Below, piece after piece: positions 34,263 through 45,543 of a stretch of DNA of 64,000 nt. The stretch comes from Aurelia coerulea (Eukaryota; Cnidaria; Scyphozoa; Semaeostomeae; Ulmaridae), in NCBI GenBank assembly GCA_039566865.1, contig CM076944.1, positions 16,266,501 to 16,330,500 on the forward strand. Reading direction: 5' to 3'. How positions within the stretch are numbered: the first letter of the stretch is position 1; each line of letters starts with the position of its first letter. The notes beneath the pieces are model-generated. The model was given only the letters and a program-made list of their open reading frames with translations, searched no databases and had not been told where the DNA came from. The translations under genes and the position numbers were made by a program.

Positions 34263-35776
34263 GAAGTTAACAAAGTCTCTCACAGAGTATCTTGACAGTG
34301 TCTGCTATATCATGCGCAAACTAAGCAGTATGCACAATGCAAGATCATAGAATGCAATGTCACTGAATTGGTATTTTTGTTGATTTACTTCTTTCGCTAA
34401 CCAAAAGCAAAGCAAAGGAACATAACCAAAAATCAGAAACTTACTGTTAATTTTTATGTTGCCAAAGTTCGACCTATAGTGGATTTTTCCATTTTGCTAA
34501 ATTCTGCTAAACTCTTCCCTTTTCCTGTCAAGTCTGGGGTATTTGATGCTCTGATTCAACAACCCCTTGTTCTGGACAACTTTTAGCCTTGAAACTTGGC
34601 ATGTGTATAGCATATCATTTGCTGACCCAAAAATAACATTTAATTTTAGTTATATCACGTGACCTGCTCAAGACGTCACAATGCTGCATTTTCATATTCA
34701 TAAGGGTTCAGTACTAAAAATCTTCAGTCCTAGATTGTGAACAAATGGAAAACAGTTTCGACTATTGTGGTTAAATTGCATTTGCTTTGCAAAGCAAAAT
34801 TAGTGACAAAAATTAACGTTATCGCACAAGAATTCAAAGAACTGGCGAATGTGAAGTGCCGAAATACGCACAATCAAGTGTTTTATTGCAATAAAGCTAG
34901 TCAGTTGGATAGATGATCAAAGTGGTGTATATCTGTCATCATTTTGCCATTTTAGCTGTAGATTTTATCGGCAATTATTTGAAATTTTACACAAACATCT
35001 TTCGGAAATCGATAGTTTCACCCACTGGAATTAAATTAATTTTTCTTCTAAGAAATAAATATTTAATTATAAGAAAGATAAAAACTGAAAGTCAGAAAGT
35101 CTCCACTGTAAATGCACTTCGCAAAAATCCACAGAAGAAAAACTGCTTGGGGAGCTGATTCCAGCCCTCCCCATAGACTTGATTGGGTTAAAGTAATTTG
35201 CAAAATCCATTCTTTACGTCTTTCAGCAAACAATCGTGCCATGGCAGAAGGTATAGTTTGAAATCAATAGCCATGGAGCAGAAGTTCTGCTGAAGCACAG
35301 CATTAGTTTGAATTCAATTCATGATGTTAATGTCAAAACAGGGGCGGGTTTACTCAATGCAACCTCTTTGTTGATATCATTCCTGAAATCAATTTCATAC
35401 CTCCAGAGCAGGCCCAATCCCTTTCTGTTTTCGAATATACTGAAAAGTAGTAAGTAGTGCAGAATAGTGGTGCAGTAGGACTGTCTTTTGTTTTCAGCTC
35501 AGAGAAACTTAAAGGCATTGAGTCCATGTAAATAGCTGAGCGTTAACGCTATCCTGAATTTTGCTGACAAACTGCTGACGGCCCTTTGTTATCGCATAAT
35601 AGGGACAAAGTCATTAGCAGTGGAGACCAAAGGCTTCTTAATCCTTGTATTATCCTCGGGAATTTCTTTGGTTTAATTTCAACAGCGATTAAATCACAAC
35701 TTTTGTTTGATGATTGAAAAGGAGTTGATATTGGTCATCAGCACGCTATTTATGCGGACTCAATGCCTTTAAGCTT
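34263..35776. other. Interval without supported genes
   Basis: A few short frames (for example 34913-35158) without domains. I recognise no repeat boundary or RNA gene here. Confidence 0.4.
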
Positions 35777-36187
35777 GGTTTCCATCTGACAGCAAGGATC
35801 ACCAGCGATCGTTGCGTCGAAATTGAAACTGTCTGTTTAGTTTAGTAGTGATCGTACCACTGCCAACGATCCTTGCGTTTGAATTAGAAAATTTTCGATT
35901 TTAAAGATTATAGTGATCCTTGCGTTTTTTTAATGGAAACCGAGTAAGCATGAATTTCAGCGGTTGAGGCCTCTCCGTCCAGAGTTATGCCTTTGTCATC
36001 TGTCAAGAGTTATGCCTTTGTCATCTGCCTGCATTTTTGAAAAAGTGTATTTTACCGCCAAGCTCGAAAATATGTGCAATCGCTGCAATTGATGGAAACC
36101 ATATGACGGAAGGATCATGGGGAATTGCTGCTCACAAATTTGTGCTATCGTTGCGTCAACAATGACCCTTGCAATCAGATGGAAACT
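35777..36187. mobile_element. Probable MITE with TTTCCATCTGA termini
   Basis: The left end GGTTTCCATCTGACAGCAAG is mirrored at the right end (AGTTTCCATCTGATTGCAAG read inward). Two further ATGGAAACC half-sites lie inside at about 35932 and 36093, and GATCCTTGCG-type phrases recur in both orientations. The target duplication could not be identified. Confidence 0.5.
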
Positions 36188-37686
36188 ACAATCTTGGCCA
36201 AAATGCTTGGGACAAGTCACAAAATTGCACTACTTCGGTTTTTGAGTACGTGCCCCCGCTCCCCCCGTTTCAAAGTTGCTTGAGTCAAACGCCATTCGAC
36301 CTTCTAAACATTGAAGTAGGGGGGAGGGGGGATTAGGAGGCTCTAAACGTATGTTTTCTCCTCGATACTTAGGAAACATCATGAAGACACTGAAATTTGC
36401 CTGTGTTCCAGCTTCTTTTGGCCAGGATTGTCTGAAAATGATTGTTAACAAATAATGACTCATAGCTCGAGAACCCATAGAGATTTCTGTGTGAAATTTT
36501 AACACGGTCATCCCCAACACAAGAAGTGAATTCTCAGCTATCTATGCCGAAATAGGCGTTGTTCGCTAAATTCGCTGAGCACCTTCTTAAAAATGGGCAT
36601 GGCAAAATTGCTGCAATTTACACTCACATAAAGATTCCCTTATAAAAAGTGACATAAATTAGGATTCTGAGCTTTTTTCCGCTATCGTAAGATTGTGTAC
36701 TCCGCTGCTCTTGGAATATGACTTATCATTGCAAGAAAAGCTTTGGGGTCACTGTTTGAAGTCCGGTTTCTCGTGAATTCTTCCGTGCTCCGTGACGGCG
36801 CTCCAAAGAAAACGCCTCATAATTTTGGGATAAGTCATGCTTTTTTGGGTAAATTCATTTGATTCCACATTTGAACATCAAAGTCTTCCTATTCATGCAA
36901 AAAACCAAGTAAAAATTGTCTGGAAAGAGGAAATCTCACGGCGTTCCAAAATTAAAGAACTTACAATAAACAATTCCGGATAAGTTTCTTATAAACTCAA
37001 TGGTGAACCGTTAGAAATCGTATTTCGCGAAAATATCAATGCACATAGTAACTATAGGCTAATAAAGCTAATTTTGCACATTAGAATGTGACAAAATTCG
37101 TTAGAATACGGCAAACGTTGCCGATGTTATTAATGTTTAAAGTAGGGAGAATCGTTGACAAATTTGATCCCTTTCTTAATGTTCCAGACATTTGAAATCG
37201 GCCTTGCTGCCAGGCAACAAATACATTCTTCTTCAACAAAAAGTTCTGCACTTCAATTCATCGGGCACAATAGACTATTCAATGCAGTCCAGGGTGAATG
37301 CAAGTTTGGTGGAGCAAATTTAATCTCATTGAAAATAAATGAATCGTTAGAGAATTGGCTAACGGTACGTTTGAAAACGAGACAATTGCACTGCGGAGGT
37401 GCAGAATTTGCACTGATTCAAAACGAACTTTGTTTTCCAGTTCTCTTTGATAACTCTGTTTTCAAGCGAAAATCATTGGCAGCTTTCGTGCACAAGAGAA
37501 GTTTTGCTAAACCGTAATTGGAGAATTGTGTATAATTTGATGACGTCATAGTTCTAATGGATGAACCAGTAACAATGAAAACATTAACATCTGAAGTACT
37601 CTGGGGTTAAGTCCATAGTTAGTGGCTATCCATTCATAGTAAAAGAAATTGTCTGATACTAGTAGATTTGGATTCATAGTAACATA
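36188..37686. other. Interval without supported genes
   Basis: Frames at 36230-36520 (minus) and 37155-37517 (plus, 120 residues) carry no recognisable domain. The plus frame could be a decayed coding fragment, but nothing supports that beyond its length. Confidence 0.4.
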
Positions 37687-38661
37687 CAGGGTGTCCCAAA
37701 AAAGTGTCCGACTTTTAAATTTGAATAAATCAGGAAATATTTGGTCTATACATGGTCTATATGAACCCTTCTTGTATTATTTGAGAGCTGAGACATGTAA
37801 TTTTCTTTTGAGCCTATTGCACGTCAAATTTGACAAATACAAAGAAACCAGTGGGTTCTCAAAGTTATGGCCAATTTTTACAAGTTTTCTTGACCTTTGC
37901 TCTACTATTGTCTAACTTTACAGTGTATTTACCGTTCGAAAACCAAACTAGCCCTATTCTTAGTGGAAAAGAAGGCTACAGGCATCTTTCTTTGAACCTG
38001 AGTTACTTGAATTACCAGGAATCTATTGCTATCACTGGTAAGGATGCGTGCTACCCCCAGATAAAGCAGTGATGCATTATGTCAAAATTGACCTCACCAT
38101 GTGCAGAGTTGGAGAAAAGCAGATCATTGCCTGGTTTTGAAAGAATAATTGAACAAAGTTGCAACTGCCATTAAAGAAGCTGCCCAACTGTACGAGATGC
38201 ATTCAATTTCAAAGCGGAATGTTTACATAACTGACCAAAACGTGACAAAGCTGACATCTCCACTACCAAGGGGCTAGAAAGATTGTGTCCTTCATAGCTA
38301 ACTTTTAGGTGTCCCCCCGTCTTGCAACATCTAAGATTTGCAAAATTTACAAGTGAGTAAATTACGTTCTCGGGTTTCTAAAGCACTTGAATTGTTTTTA
38401 TGGACCATATAGACAGTCTATTTAGAAATAAGAATATAACATTGGAGAATAGTAGAGAAATGAGTGAAAAAACACCTAAAGATTAGCGTCAATTTTAAGG
38501 AACCCCCTCGTCCCCGAAAAATGCCCAAATTGAAACAGGAATAGACTCAACAGAAAATTATATGTTTAAGCTTTCAAAAAATTTCCAAATGGTTCATATA
38601 CATCAAATAGTCTCGGATATATTCAAATTTAAAAGTCGGACACTTTTTTTGGGACACCCTG
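37687..38661. mobile_element. TA-target foldback, CAGGGTGTCCC termini
   Basis: 975 bp, with TA at 37685-37686 and 38662-38663. The ends CAGGGTGTCCCAAAAAAGTG and their mirror begin arms that pair for at least 80 bp. GAAACCAGTGG...ATGGCC at 37844-37872, 157 bp from the end, recalls the block in the 22046 and 45544 families. The short protein phrase YRVSQKK read at 38574-38795 is just a translation of the terminal repeat. Confidence 0.85.
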
Positions 38662-38789
38662 TATATGATAGGTGGTAATAGCAATTTTTCAGACTGTAGG
38701 CTACAGGTGGCTCTACTTTCCGCTCTGATATCGAAATTCTGTAAAAAATATGGTGTTATCATATTTTTGGTAATCGAAAGATATATTAA

Positions 38790-38970
38790 AGACAAATGAC
38801 GGAGATATAAGGTGACTTAAATCAGGGGCCTGGGCAATCTAAATATAACCTATTGAATTCCATTGTATTTGATGATATCGAGAGATTAGCAAAACAATTA
38901 GACAAATGAAAGCACTAAGCCATCTTTTGTTCTATTTTTAAACTAGGCGCTATATATCCGTCATTTGTCT
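38790..38970. mobile_element. TTAA-target MITE with AGACAAATGACGG termini
   Basis: 181 bp with perfect TTAA at both flanks (38786-38789 and 38971-38974). The terminal repeats AGACAAATGACGGAGATATA and AGACAAATGACGGATATATA (read inward) are nearly identical. TTAA targeting fits piggyBac or Kolobok; the termini do not match the CCCTAT type seen elsewhere here, so Kolobok-like is slightly favoured. Confidence 0.75.
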
Positions 38971-39232
38971 TTAAACAAAATTGTTTGTTTTCACGGCTTT
39001 GGAGAAGGTTCATTTCAAAATGTTGTACTGGTTTCAGAAGAACTTCGTTTTCCACTCCGCGAATCTGAAGAGTTTAATCACTTTTTTACCACTCACACTG
39101 TATGTTCAAGGACACGCATGCCAAATTTGAAGTCAAAAGCTTGGCCAGTTTTCCGCAATAAAATTCTAAAGTTTGGTAGCCTATTCGACAACAAACACTA
39201 AAAAAACTGGTCACTCGAATCGGTTGGCAAAT

Positions 39233-39840
39233 GCGAAAAAATAATAATGCTAATAATAATCATTTAGTTTACAGTTGGATAATGACCTCATTTGTGCCAA
39301 AAGCACAAACTAATAAATACCAACTAACTTAAACTAATTTACAGCAATACTATTTACAAATTTTACAATTGCTGCCCTCCCCAGCCCAATTTTTTTATTT
39401 TTGCCAAAACGGAGACTGTATTGCTGCAATTAATCACATCAGGTTTACTGTTCCAAAGTATGCTACCCCTGAACGCTATCGAATTTTTACCGAAAGACGC
39501 AGTTGATGCCTTGGGAAGTGTCAGAATGTCTTTAATTCTCATCAGGTTGTAATTAATTTCTTTCCTTGTGAATAAATCCCACAAGAAAGAAGGGTTTTCG
39601 TGATTGAGTAATTTATATACTTCAATCATGAGTTTCTGCAGGTTTTGAACATAAACAGTTTTTTCGTTGTTTCTAGCGAGCAGTTCATCAAATGAAGCAT
39701 TATGATATTTCAGTAGGATACGAAGTGCTCGTTTATAAACCCTATTAATTTCTTTATTGGCAGTTCTTCCACAAAACATCCAAATAAGGGGGCAATACCT
39801 GAAGTTTGACACGACAAAAGAATAATGAAGCAATTTACAT
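39233..39840 (-). pseudogene. 5'-truncated CR1/L2-like LINE end
   Basis: The minus-strand frame 39363-39833 (156 residues) covers the C-terminal end of a LINE ORF2: FRYCPLIWMFCGRTANKEIN, then NLQKLMIEVYKLLN and GSILWNS. These motifs match, in order, the end of the large LINE at 46.8-53.7 kb. The 3' end reaches AAT triplets at about 39240. The shared 3' untranslated phrase GTTGGTATTTATTAGT is also found in that LINE. Only the last fifth of the element is present. Confidence 0.88.
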
Positions 39841-40035
39841 CAGGGTGAGTCAATAACCTTGCAATAATCAGTGAAGTGCTTGCAAGCATGTGGGAATCAA
39901 GTCTTTCGAGACTGACAGTGGCAATCTATCTTTTTTCCTACAAATCTCTTTCGCTTGCACGAGCTATGGAATATCCGGAATATCATGCCTTGAGTTCCAA
40001 GGTGAAGAAAAAGAAAGAGGTTTGCAAACCGTGGG

Positions 40036-40322
40036 TCTGAAATGATAAAAAAGTTTCCCACATTGTAATCAAATGCAACATGATGCAATCGCAGTAGTAA
40101 AACACAGTAGCAATCATGTTGCATTTGATTACAGCATCGGAATCAAATGTTTCCGCCAATTTTGGTCGTGGCACATGGCCGAAAAAAATTCGCCGTCTAA
40201 TTGGTCCGTGAAAGTGAGGCTTTGGAAGTTTTCGGCCATGGGCCACGACCAAAAATTGGTGGAAACATTTGATTCCTTTGCTTTTGATTACACTGTATGG
40301 AACTTTTCTGATCATTTTCAGA
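40036..40322. mobile_element. Multi-hairpin foldback MITE
   Basis: The outer ends TCTGAAATGAT...AAAAGTTTCC and their mirror enclose two further hairpins: AATCAAATGCAACATGATTG-type arms at about 40067-40130, and GGAATCAAATGTTTCC...TGGTCGTGG arms at about 40139-40275. Frames on both strands (39983-40315, 40073-40480) are products of this symmetry. The target duplication is not clear. Confidence 0.65.
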
Positions 40323-40413
40323 AAGCAAGAAGGCTCAAATCCTTAGGCAGACATCACTTAAATCGCTTGCAATTTTCAGATGTAATTGAAGGGGAAAGTG
40401 TTCGGGTTATTGC

Positions 40414-40855
40414 CCGGGGGGGGGGTGGGGGTTACTCATATATTTTTCCGTACGGGGACGTGCCGCTGAACTTGGTATGATTTTCAGGATTCCTACTCCG
40501 GGACAGGGTATCACTTTTGTATAATCGGCTCCATGACAGGGTCCATATTTTGTATAATTGACTACGTAACATTTGACTACGTAAGCCATTTGCACTCCGC
40601 GAGTATGATTTAAATCGTTTGGATGGCAACATTTTCATTTTTTTTTTTGATAGATTTCTATCAAATTTCTATCAAATTTGCAGGGCAGCGTACAATTTTG
40701 TATGAAGAAACTCAAGAACAGTATATCTTTTTTTAAATTTTACTCCGGGACAGGTTATCATTTTCGGGAATTTTACTCCGGGACAGGGTGCCTTTTCAGA
40801 TTTTCCAGCGGCACGTCTCCGTATTTTCGTAGACTAAGTACCCCCTCCCCCCGGG
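40414..40855. mobile_element. G-tract-ended foldback element with 8-bp duplication
   Basis: 442 bp bounded by CCGGGGGGGGGGTGGGGG and the mirror CCCGGGGGGAGGGGG. GTTATTGC stands exactly outside both ends (40406-40413 and 40856-40863). Inside the G run each arm carries TACTYA...TACGGRGACGTGCCGCTG. The loop contains diverged tandem units of ACTCCGGGACAGG plus a T-rich part. An 8-bp duplication is the length produced by hAT and P-type transposases, but the G-tract ends are unusual for either. No coding region. Confidence 0.8.
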
Positions 40856-40863
40856 GTTATTGC

Positions 40864-42137
40864 TTAGGTAGGGCAATATCCATAGTCGCTGAGATTTTTA
40901 TCCTTGTATCTTGTTTGTTGTTTGTAGCGACTTTTGTCGATGTTTGAACGAAGGTCAATATTCTTCGACCGGAAAATGAACGCAGTTTCGGCTCCAAATG
41001 AGATATTTGTCTAAGTATGCCACAAACTGTTGAGGGGCATCCCCTCTACTGATTTATCAAAACAAATCCATGTATTTATTGTAACTTAGTAGCCATTTCA
41101 GTTTTCGTCAGGGTACTCAGGAATTTACATCGAATACCACCGTGAAATTGGATGATTTCCGCGCGCTTTAGTAACCAGTAATGGCTCGAACGGTATGCTG
41201 GAGGAACCTCACTTCTCTTCAGGGAATCAGTAGAGTCTGCAAGCAGGCTAGCTGAATAGCAGCACCCAGAAATAATGCTTTGTTCTTTCCATCGCCATTT
41301 ATTTCATCCGAGTGTTAACACCCTAATTTGCGAATGTCTGTATACGCCCACAGTACTGTTTCTCATGAATTTATCAGAAGACAAGCTTAGCAGATTATTT
41401 TGAAAAGTTTTGTCTCGAATAAAATGCGTCCAGGAGCATTATGTGAAAAAACAGTTTCATCATCGCTACCACAGCTTCAAATGTGCAAAGTTTCAGCAAG
41501 CAATACGAAAATAAAATACTTTCATGATAGGGTAGGGTGGGGTAATGTTGGTCAACGAGGTAAAATGGGTCTACTGAGCTTTTTGCTTGAAATATCCTTC
41601 CCCGTTAAATGGAAGAAAGGTTGGCTATTTTTCTTGTAATGTTTACATGATAAGCTGCCTTTTTATATAAAACATTCGTCTGTGATACATCTCCACTCAT
41701 TCTATCAAATGATTTTACTGAACGGCCTACTGTGGAAGAATCTCAAAGCCCAGAAAAACTTTCTCCTACCACTTTTACTTTGCTTTTTTGGTCCATTTAA
41801 TGAACATGAGGCGAGAGTTTAGTCTTTTGCAAATGAAATAAGGTTTACTTCAAAGTCATTGAAGCAATGGTTCTTTTTATGTTTTTTTTACCAGGTGGGG
41901 TAATGTGGGAATTCAGCCATAATTCAAATTCAACGAAGCCTTTAATTGCTTAAAATGTACATACTTATATCCATCCTGCCACGATATTTTAAGTCTAAAA
42001 TTCGATAAAGGCTTTACTATTACTGCCTGCGGTTGCTGTCTTGTAACCAGAAAATTTGAGTAAACAATCTGCAAACATTTTCATTTGATCGTTGCTATCA
42101 AATTCGATCACTGCCTTCCAAGTTGAAACGATGGTGG
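40864..42137. other. Interval without supported genes
   Basis: A phrase GGGTAGGGTGGGGTAATG at about 41529 and TGGGGTAATGTGGG at about 41896 resemble the termini of the 10232 element, so part of this interval may be a decayed relative. No gene or complete element is recognised. Confidence 0.4.
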
Positions 42138-42973
42138 TGTGAAGATGCGAGGAGAAAATAAATTGAGAAAGATTGTGAGAGGTCTGGAACGAGACATGAA
42201 AATATGATTATGTGAGTGAGAGCAAGGAGAAAGGAAAGACGTTAACCCTATAGTGGTTGGGCTATCTGACACGTCCTATTTTGGTTGGGGGGGGCAAAAA
42301 AGCCCCCCCCCCCCTACCTAACTCTTTACTGGAAATAGATAGAGCAACCAAATTTGGTGTACTAATAGCCCTAGGCATGTACTTTATGATAATATGAAAA
42401 TTAGCCTAAAATTAGCCGTCAATATTGCTTGCGTCAGCATTTTTCTTTGTGTGGTCAAGAAAATTGGCAAAATCGGTCAAAATCAGGAAATACGATAAAA
42501 TTTAATTTGGAACTCAATTTCCATCCAAACATGAACATTATGATAGAATACATCAAATAGCACTACCCTGCAAAATATCTTTGCAAAATTTTGCAATTTT
42601 GCTACTTTTTTCGCGAAAATTAATATTTGAGTATTGGCGATTTTGACAGAGTCAGTTCCCAAAAAATGTCTCCCTCCCCCTCATTTGTCAAAATATTTTT
42701 ATGAAACTTCTTGAGTCATTGCACAAGAAGTATTAGCAAAAAGTCAGAAAGTTTCCGGGCCGTAATTGTTATCCTGATAGAGTTATAACAAAAAGTCTAC
42801 TAGGGGGGGGCAAATTTGCCCCCCCCCCCAACCAAAATAGGGTTAAGTGGAATAGGTTATGGAGAACGAAGTTATGCGTTAGGTTGTTGGGAATACAAGA
42901 GACACGTGAGAAAAGAAAACGGAATTAACTTGTTTTATTTTGAGTCTAGCTGCTTTCGGTGCGCTTCATTACA
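42138..42973 (+). repeat. Gypsy 5' LTR, interrupted
   Basis: The LTR runs TGTGAAGATG...TTACA. It is split at a TTAA site by the 597-bp element at 42246-42842. The remaining parts (42138-42245 and 42847-42973) align with the 3' LTR at 59894-60136. Confidence 0.93.
42246..42842. mobile_element. piggyBac-like MITE in the gypsy LTR
   Basis: 597 bp with exact TTAA at both sides (42242-42245, 42843-42846). The ends are CCCTATAGTGGTTGGG and, read inward from the right, CCCTATTTTGGTTGGG. A second CCTATTTTGGTTGGG lies inside the left end at about 42275. Each end leads into a G-run/C-run hairpin such as GGGGGGGGCAAATTTGCCCC. The uninterrupted target is preserved in the 3' LTR, which proves the insertion. 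No transposase is encoded. Confidence 0.92.
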
Positions 42974-42977
42974 ATTT

Positions 42978-42994
42978 TGGCGATCCTGCCAGGA
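42978..42994 (+). other. Gypsy primer-binding site, tRNA-Arg type
   Basis: Four bases after the 5' LTR comes TGGCGATCCTGCCAGGA. Its 17 bases are complementary to the 3' end of an animal tRNA-Arg(ACG) as I recall that sequence (ending in TCCTGGCAGGATCG plus CCA). tRNA-Arg priming is known for several gypsy lineages such as mdg1/412. Confidence 0.75.
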
Positions 42995-43117
42995 CATAAG
43001 CACAAGGAAACGAAGAACAAGGGCTCGAATTTTGTAGAGGACGCGCACACGCTGAATTTTGGGACTTGCACTTGTAGATTGGATCATGTAAATATTGAAG
43101 TGAAATAGAATATCAGA

Positions 43118-44040
43118 ATGCCAGACGATAACCCTGCAGCGGATCAAGCCGCTCAGGTTGCTCCCGAGCAAAATCGTTCACCACTTACGTTGTTTAGAAG
43201 ACCAGAGAAATACAAGATAGGAGATGATTTTGATTTATTCGAAAAGAAATCGAATCTCTACTTTGAAGCTATGAACTGAATGATGAAAAGAAACAGAGAC
43301 TTGCTTTACTTTTTAACCTAAGTGAAGATGCCTTTCGTTTGGCAGAATCGATCGAATTTGTAGAAGGAGATAATGGTTACCAGAATTGGATTAAACAACT
43401 GAAATCGTTGTTCGAAAGAAATCAGACACTGACTGAAAAGAGACATAACTTTCATCGAAGAACACAAGAACCTGGAGAATCAGTTGATTCTTTCGCTGTG
43501 GCCCTGAGAGAGTTCGGAGCCAAATGTGGATTTCGAGGGGAAGAATACACAAACAGATTGGTAGACCAGTTTATACTGGGCATGAAAGATCGGCCGACAC
43601 AAAACAAACGTTTACAGGAACCACCAGGCACCCTAGAAGATGCAGTTTTGATAGCAAGGAGGTTCGAGGCTGCAAATTCTACCATCGAAACATTACGAGC
43701 TGAAGCGGGGAGCGCCCCTAGACAAAACCGCGCGCCCATTGGAGCTATAAATTCGAGTATTACTACTAAAACTTGCTTTAACTGTAATGGTTTTGGACAC
43801 GTCGCAAAACAGTGTCCTACGTATAATGAATTTAGACGAAGTAGTAATTTTAGCTCCGTGAAAACCTGTTATCTTTGCCATAAACAAGGACACCTTGCCC
43901 GAGACTGTTTCAGTAAAAATCAACGTCAAAATCCCAATGTTTCAGGTAGCACAAGTCAAAATCGACCCCCTCCTACCTGTTATCGTTGCGGTCGTAAAGG
44001 CCATATTTCAAAATTTTGTCGTACTGAAATCGAAACATAA
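43118..44040 (+). pseudogene. Gypsy gag with one frameshift
   Basis: Translation starts at ATG 43118. The first 53 codons end in TGA at 43277, but the next frame (from about 43273, in the long frame 43339-44040) continues the protein directly, so one frameshift near 43270 separates them. The middle part (WIKQLKSLF, GESVDSFAVALREFG) is a retrotransposon Gag capsid domain. Three CCHC knuckles follow: CFNCNGFGHVAKQC, CYLCHKQGHLARDC and CYRCGRKGHISKFC. Gag would package the RNA in particles. Pol does not follow directly because later insertions and a deletion separate them. Confidence 0.92.
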
Positions 44041-44140
44041 ACAGAGTCTGCGGGGCAAGGGCAAAATGCAGGCCAATCACAATGGCGAATTGTGTGCTCT
44101 TGGGCTGTCCCTCTCTTACGACTATTCTTGGAATGATTTA

Positions 44141-44600
44141 AATTTGAATTGTAAGTGCCATACATAGTGGGAACTCGCTGATTGTGAAGAATATCCTACC
44201 CTCACTCCGCTGATTCTTTTATGATATAATTATCAGGCTACTCCACAAAATAAACACAACTCAGTTCTCCAATATTCCATTTTTATTTACTCCCCATGTT
44301 TACTTCACTCACAACCGAATAATATTCTACGCTTACGCCTACACGTGTTTTATGATATGAGAGTCATACGACTTTAAGAAACCAATCAAATGCTTACAAC
44401 TCAACATTGTATTGCTAATTATTATGATGCAACCATCTAGAACATTCGGTATGTTTCTACAGAGTCTGCAATATTGTGCAAGCAAAACAATACAAGTCAA
44501 AGGTCATATCTACTGCGTAACTGTTGGGTGATGCTGCTGCGGGTATTCCCTGACACTGATTGTAAGTCCTTTCCCACTATGGATGGCACGTATATGAAGT
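44141..44600 (+). repeat. LINE 3' tail hairpin, interrupted
   Basis: TTGTAAGTGCCATACATAGT (left half, ending near 44182) and TCCTTTCCCACTATGGATGG (right half, from about 44566) correspond to the continuous 3' tail of the LINE at about 28935-28999. The halves would pair into a hairpin. A solo LTR separates them. No ORF2 sequence precedes the tail, so this is either an extremely short LINE copy or an independent small palindromic repeat. Confidence 0.7.
44183..44555. repeat. Solo LTR
   Basis: 373 bp beginning TGTGAAGAATATCC and ending TATTCCCTGACA, with the 5-bp duplication CTGAT at 44178-44182 and 44556-44560. TG...CA ends plus the duplication indicate an LTR element reduced to one LTR by recombination. 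It contains AATAAA at about 44247. It resembles neither the BEL nor the gypsy LTR here. The orientation is not certain. Confidence 0.82.
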
Positions 44601-44699
44601 GAGATTAAGGCCAAAATTGAAAGTTAAATGTTGAAAGACATTTTGATATCCAAACAAACAAAATGATATTCAAACATGCAATTTGACAAGACAATCTCT

Positions 44700-44925
44700 A
44701 ATGTAAAAGGCAATTTAACATCTAAAACGCATTTCGATATGCCAATACGAGATGACAAAACGAGATGACAAAACGAGATGATAAAACGACATGACAAAAC
44801 GAGATGACAAAGCGAGATGACAAAACGATATGCTAAAACGATAAGCCATTTCGATATGCCAATACGATATGCCATTTCGAAATGACAAAACGAGATGCTA
44901 AAACGATAAGCAATTCTATATGCTA
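44700..44925. repeat. Degenerate 13-bp tandem repeat
   Basis: A run of GATGACAAAACGA-like units (13 bp) with variants such as GATATGCCAATACGA and GATGCTAAAACGA. The spacing between copies drifts. The sequence before it (44620-44700) is a looser version of the same pattern. Confidence 0.7.
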
Positions 44926-45543
44926 AATCAGAATTTGAAATGATATTGCGTAAAGTTTAAATCTGAAATCATTCAACCCCTAAGTGATAGGCCAAAATCT
45001 ACATCCGAAAATGTCAGACCACTGAGAATAGAATTAGGCTCTCGGACGCAAAGGAGTAGTCGACTCTTAAGCAAGTTCTTTGAGAAAACTAACAATAGTA
45101 GCAATACTTCACTAAAGGGGAAGCCCTGAAGGCAATTTTTCCCAGGGACGTCTGAATTAGAAGTAAATGCTTTGTTTTTGTAGAAACATATGAAATGATG
45201 CATCGAGATCGCTATCATGTTCTATGCGTAGCTGCCCATTGAATTTTTCCAATGTGCTGCACCCATGAAGACAATCATTGCTTTGTGGGCTTTGGGCATA
45301 CCATTTTCAAAGCAGCACATTACTTGTAGAACTGTGATAGGCAGAGCATGCAGGGGTAAACTGGGTAAGCTTGGGTTGAAATGGATAGGGCCAATAGTGT
45401 AAATAAGTTTGGCTAAGATCTAGATTCACATATTTCCCTTTGTTAAGAACCTACACCCTGATTACTGGATGTGCCTCATTGCATAAGAACCTAAACAGGC
45501 TGACTTCAAAATCTTAGGTTCTTATGTGCGGGTTTTTACTGTA

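Noticed and set aside
38574..38795. Frame containing YRVSQKK, a phrase common among hypothetical proteins
   Set aside because: It is the translation of the CAGGGTGTCCC terminal inverted repeat; the same happens at 37649 and 46432.
40406..40863. Possible CpG island or promoter because of G/C runs
   Set aside because: The exact 8-bp duplication and mirrored ends show it is an inserted element.
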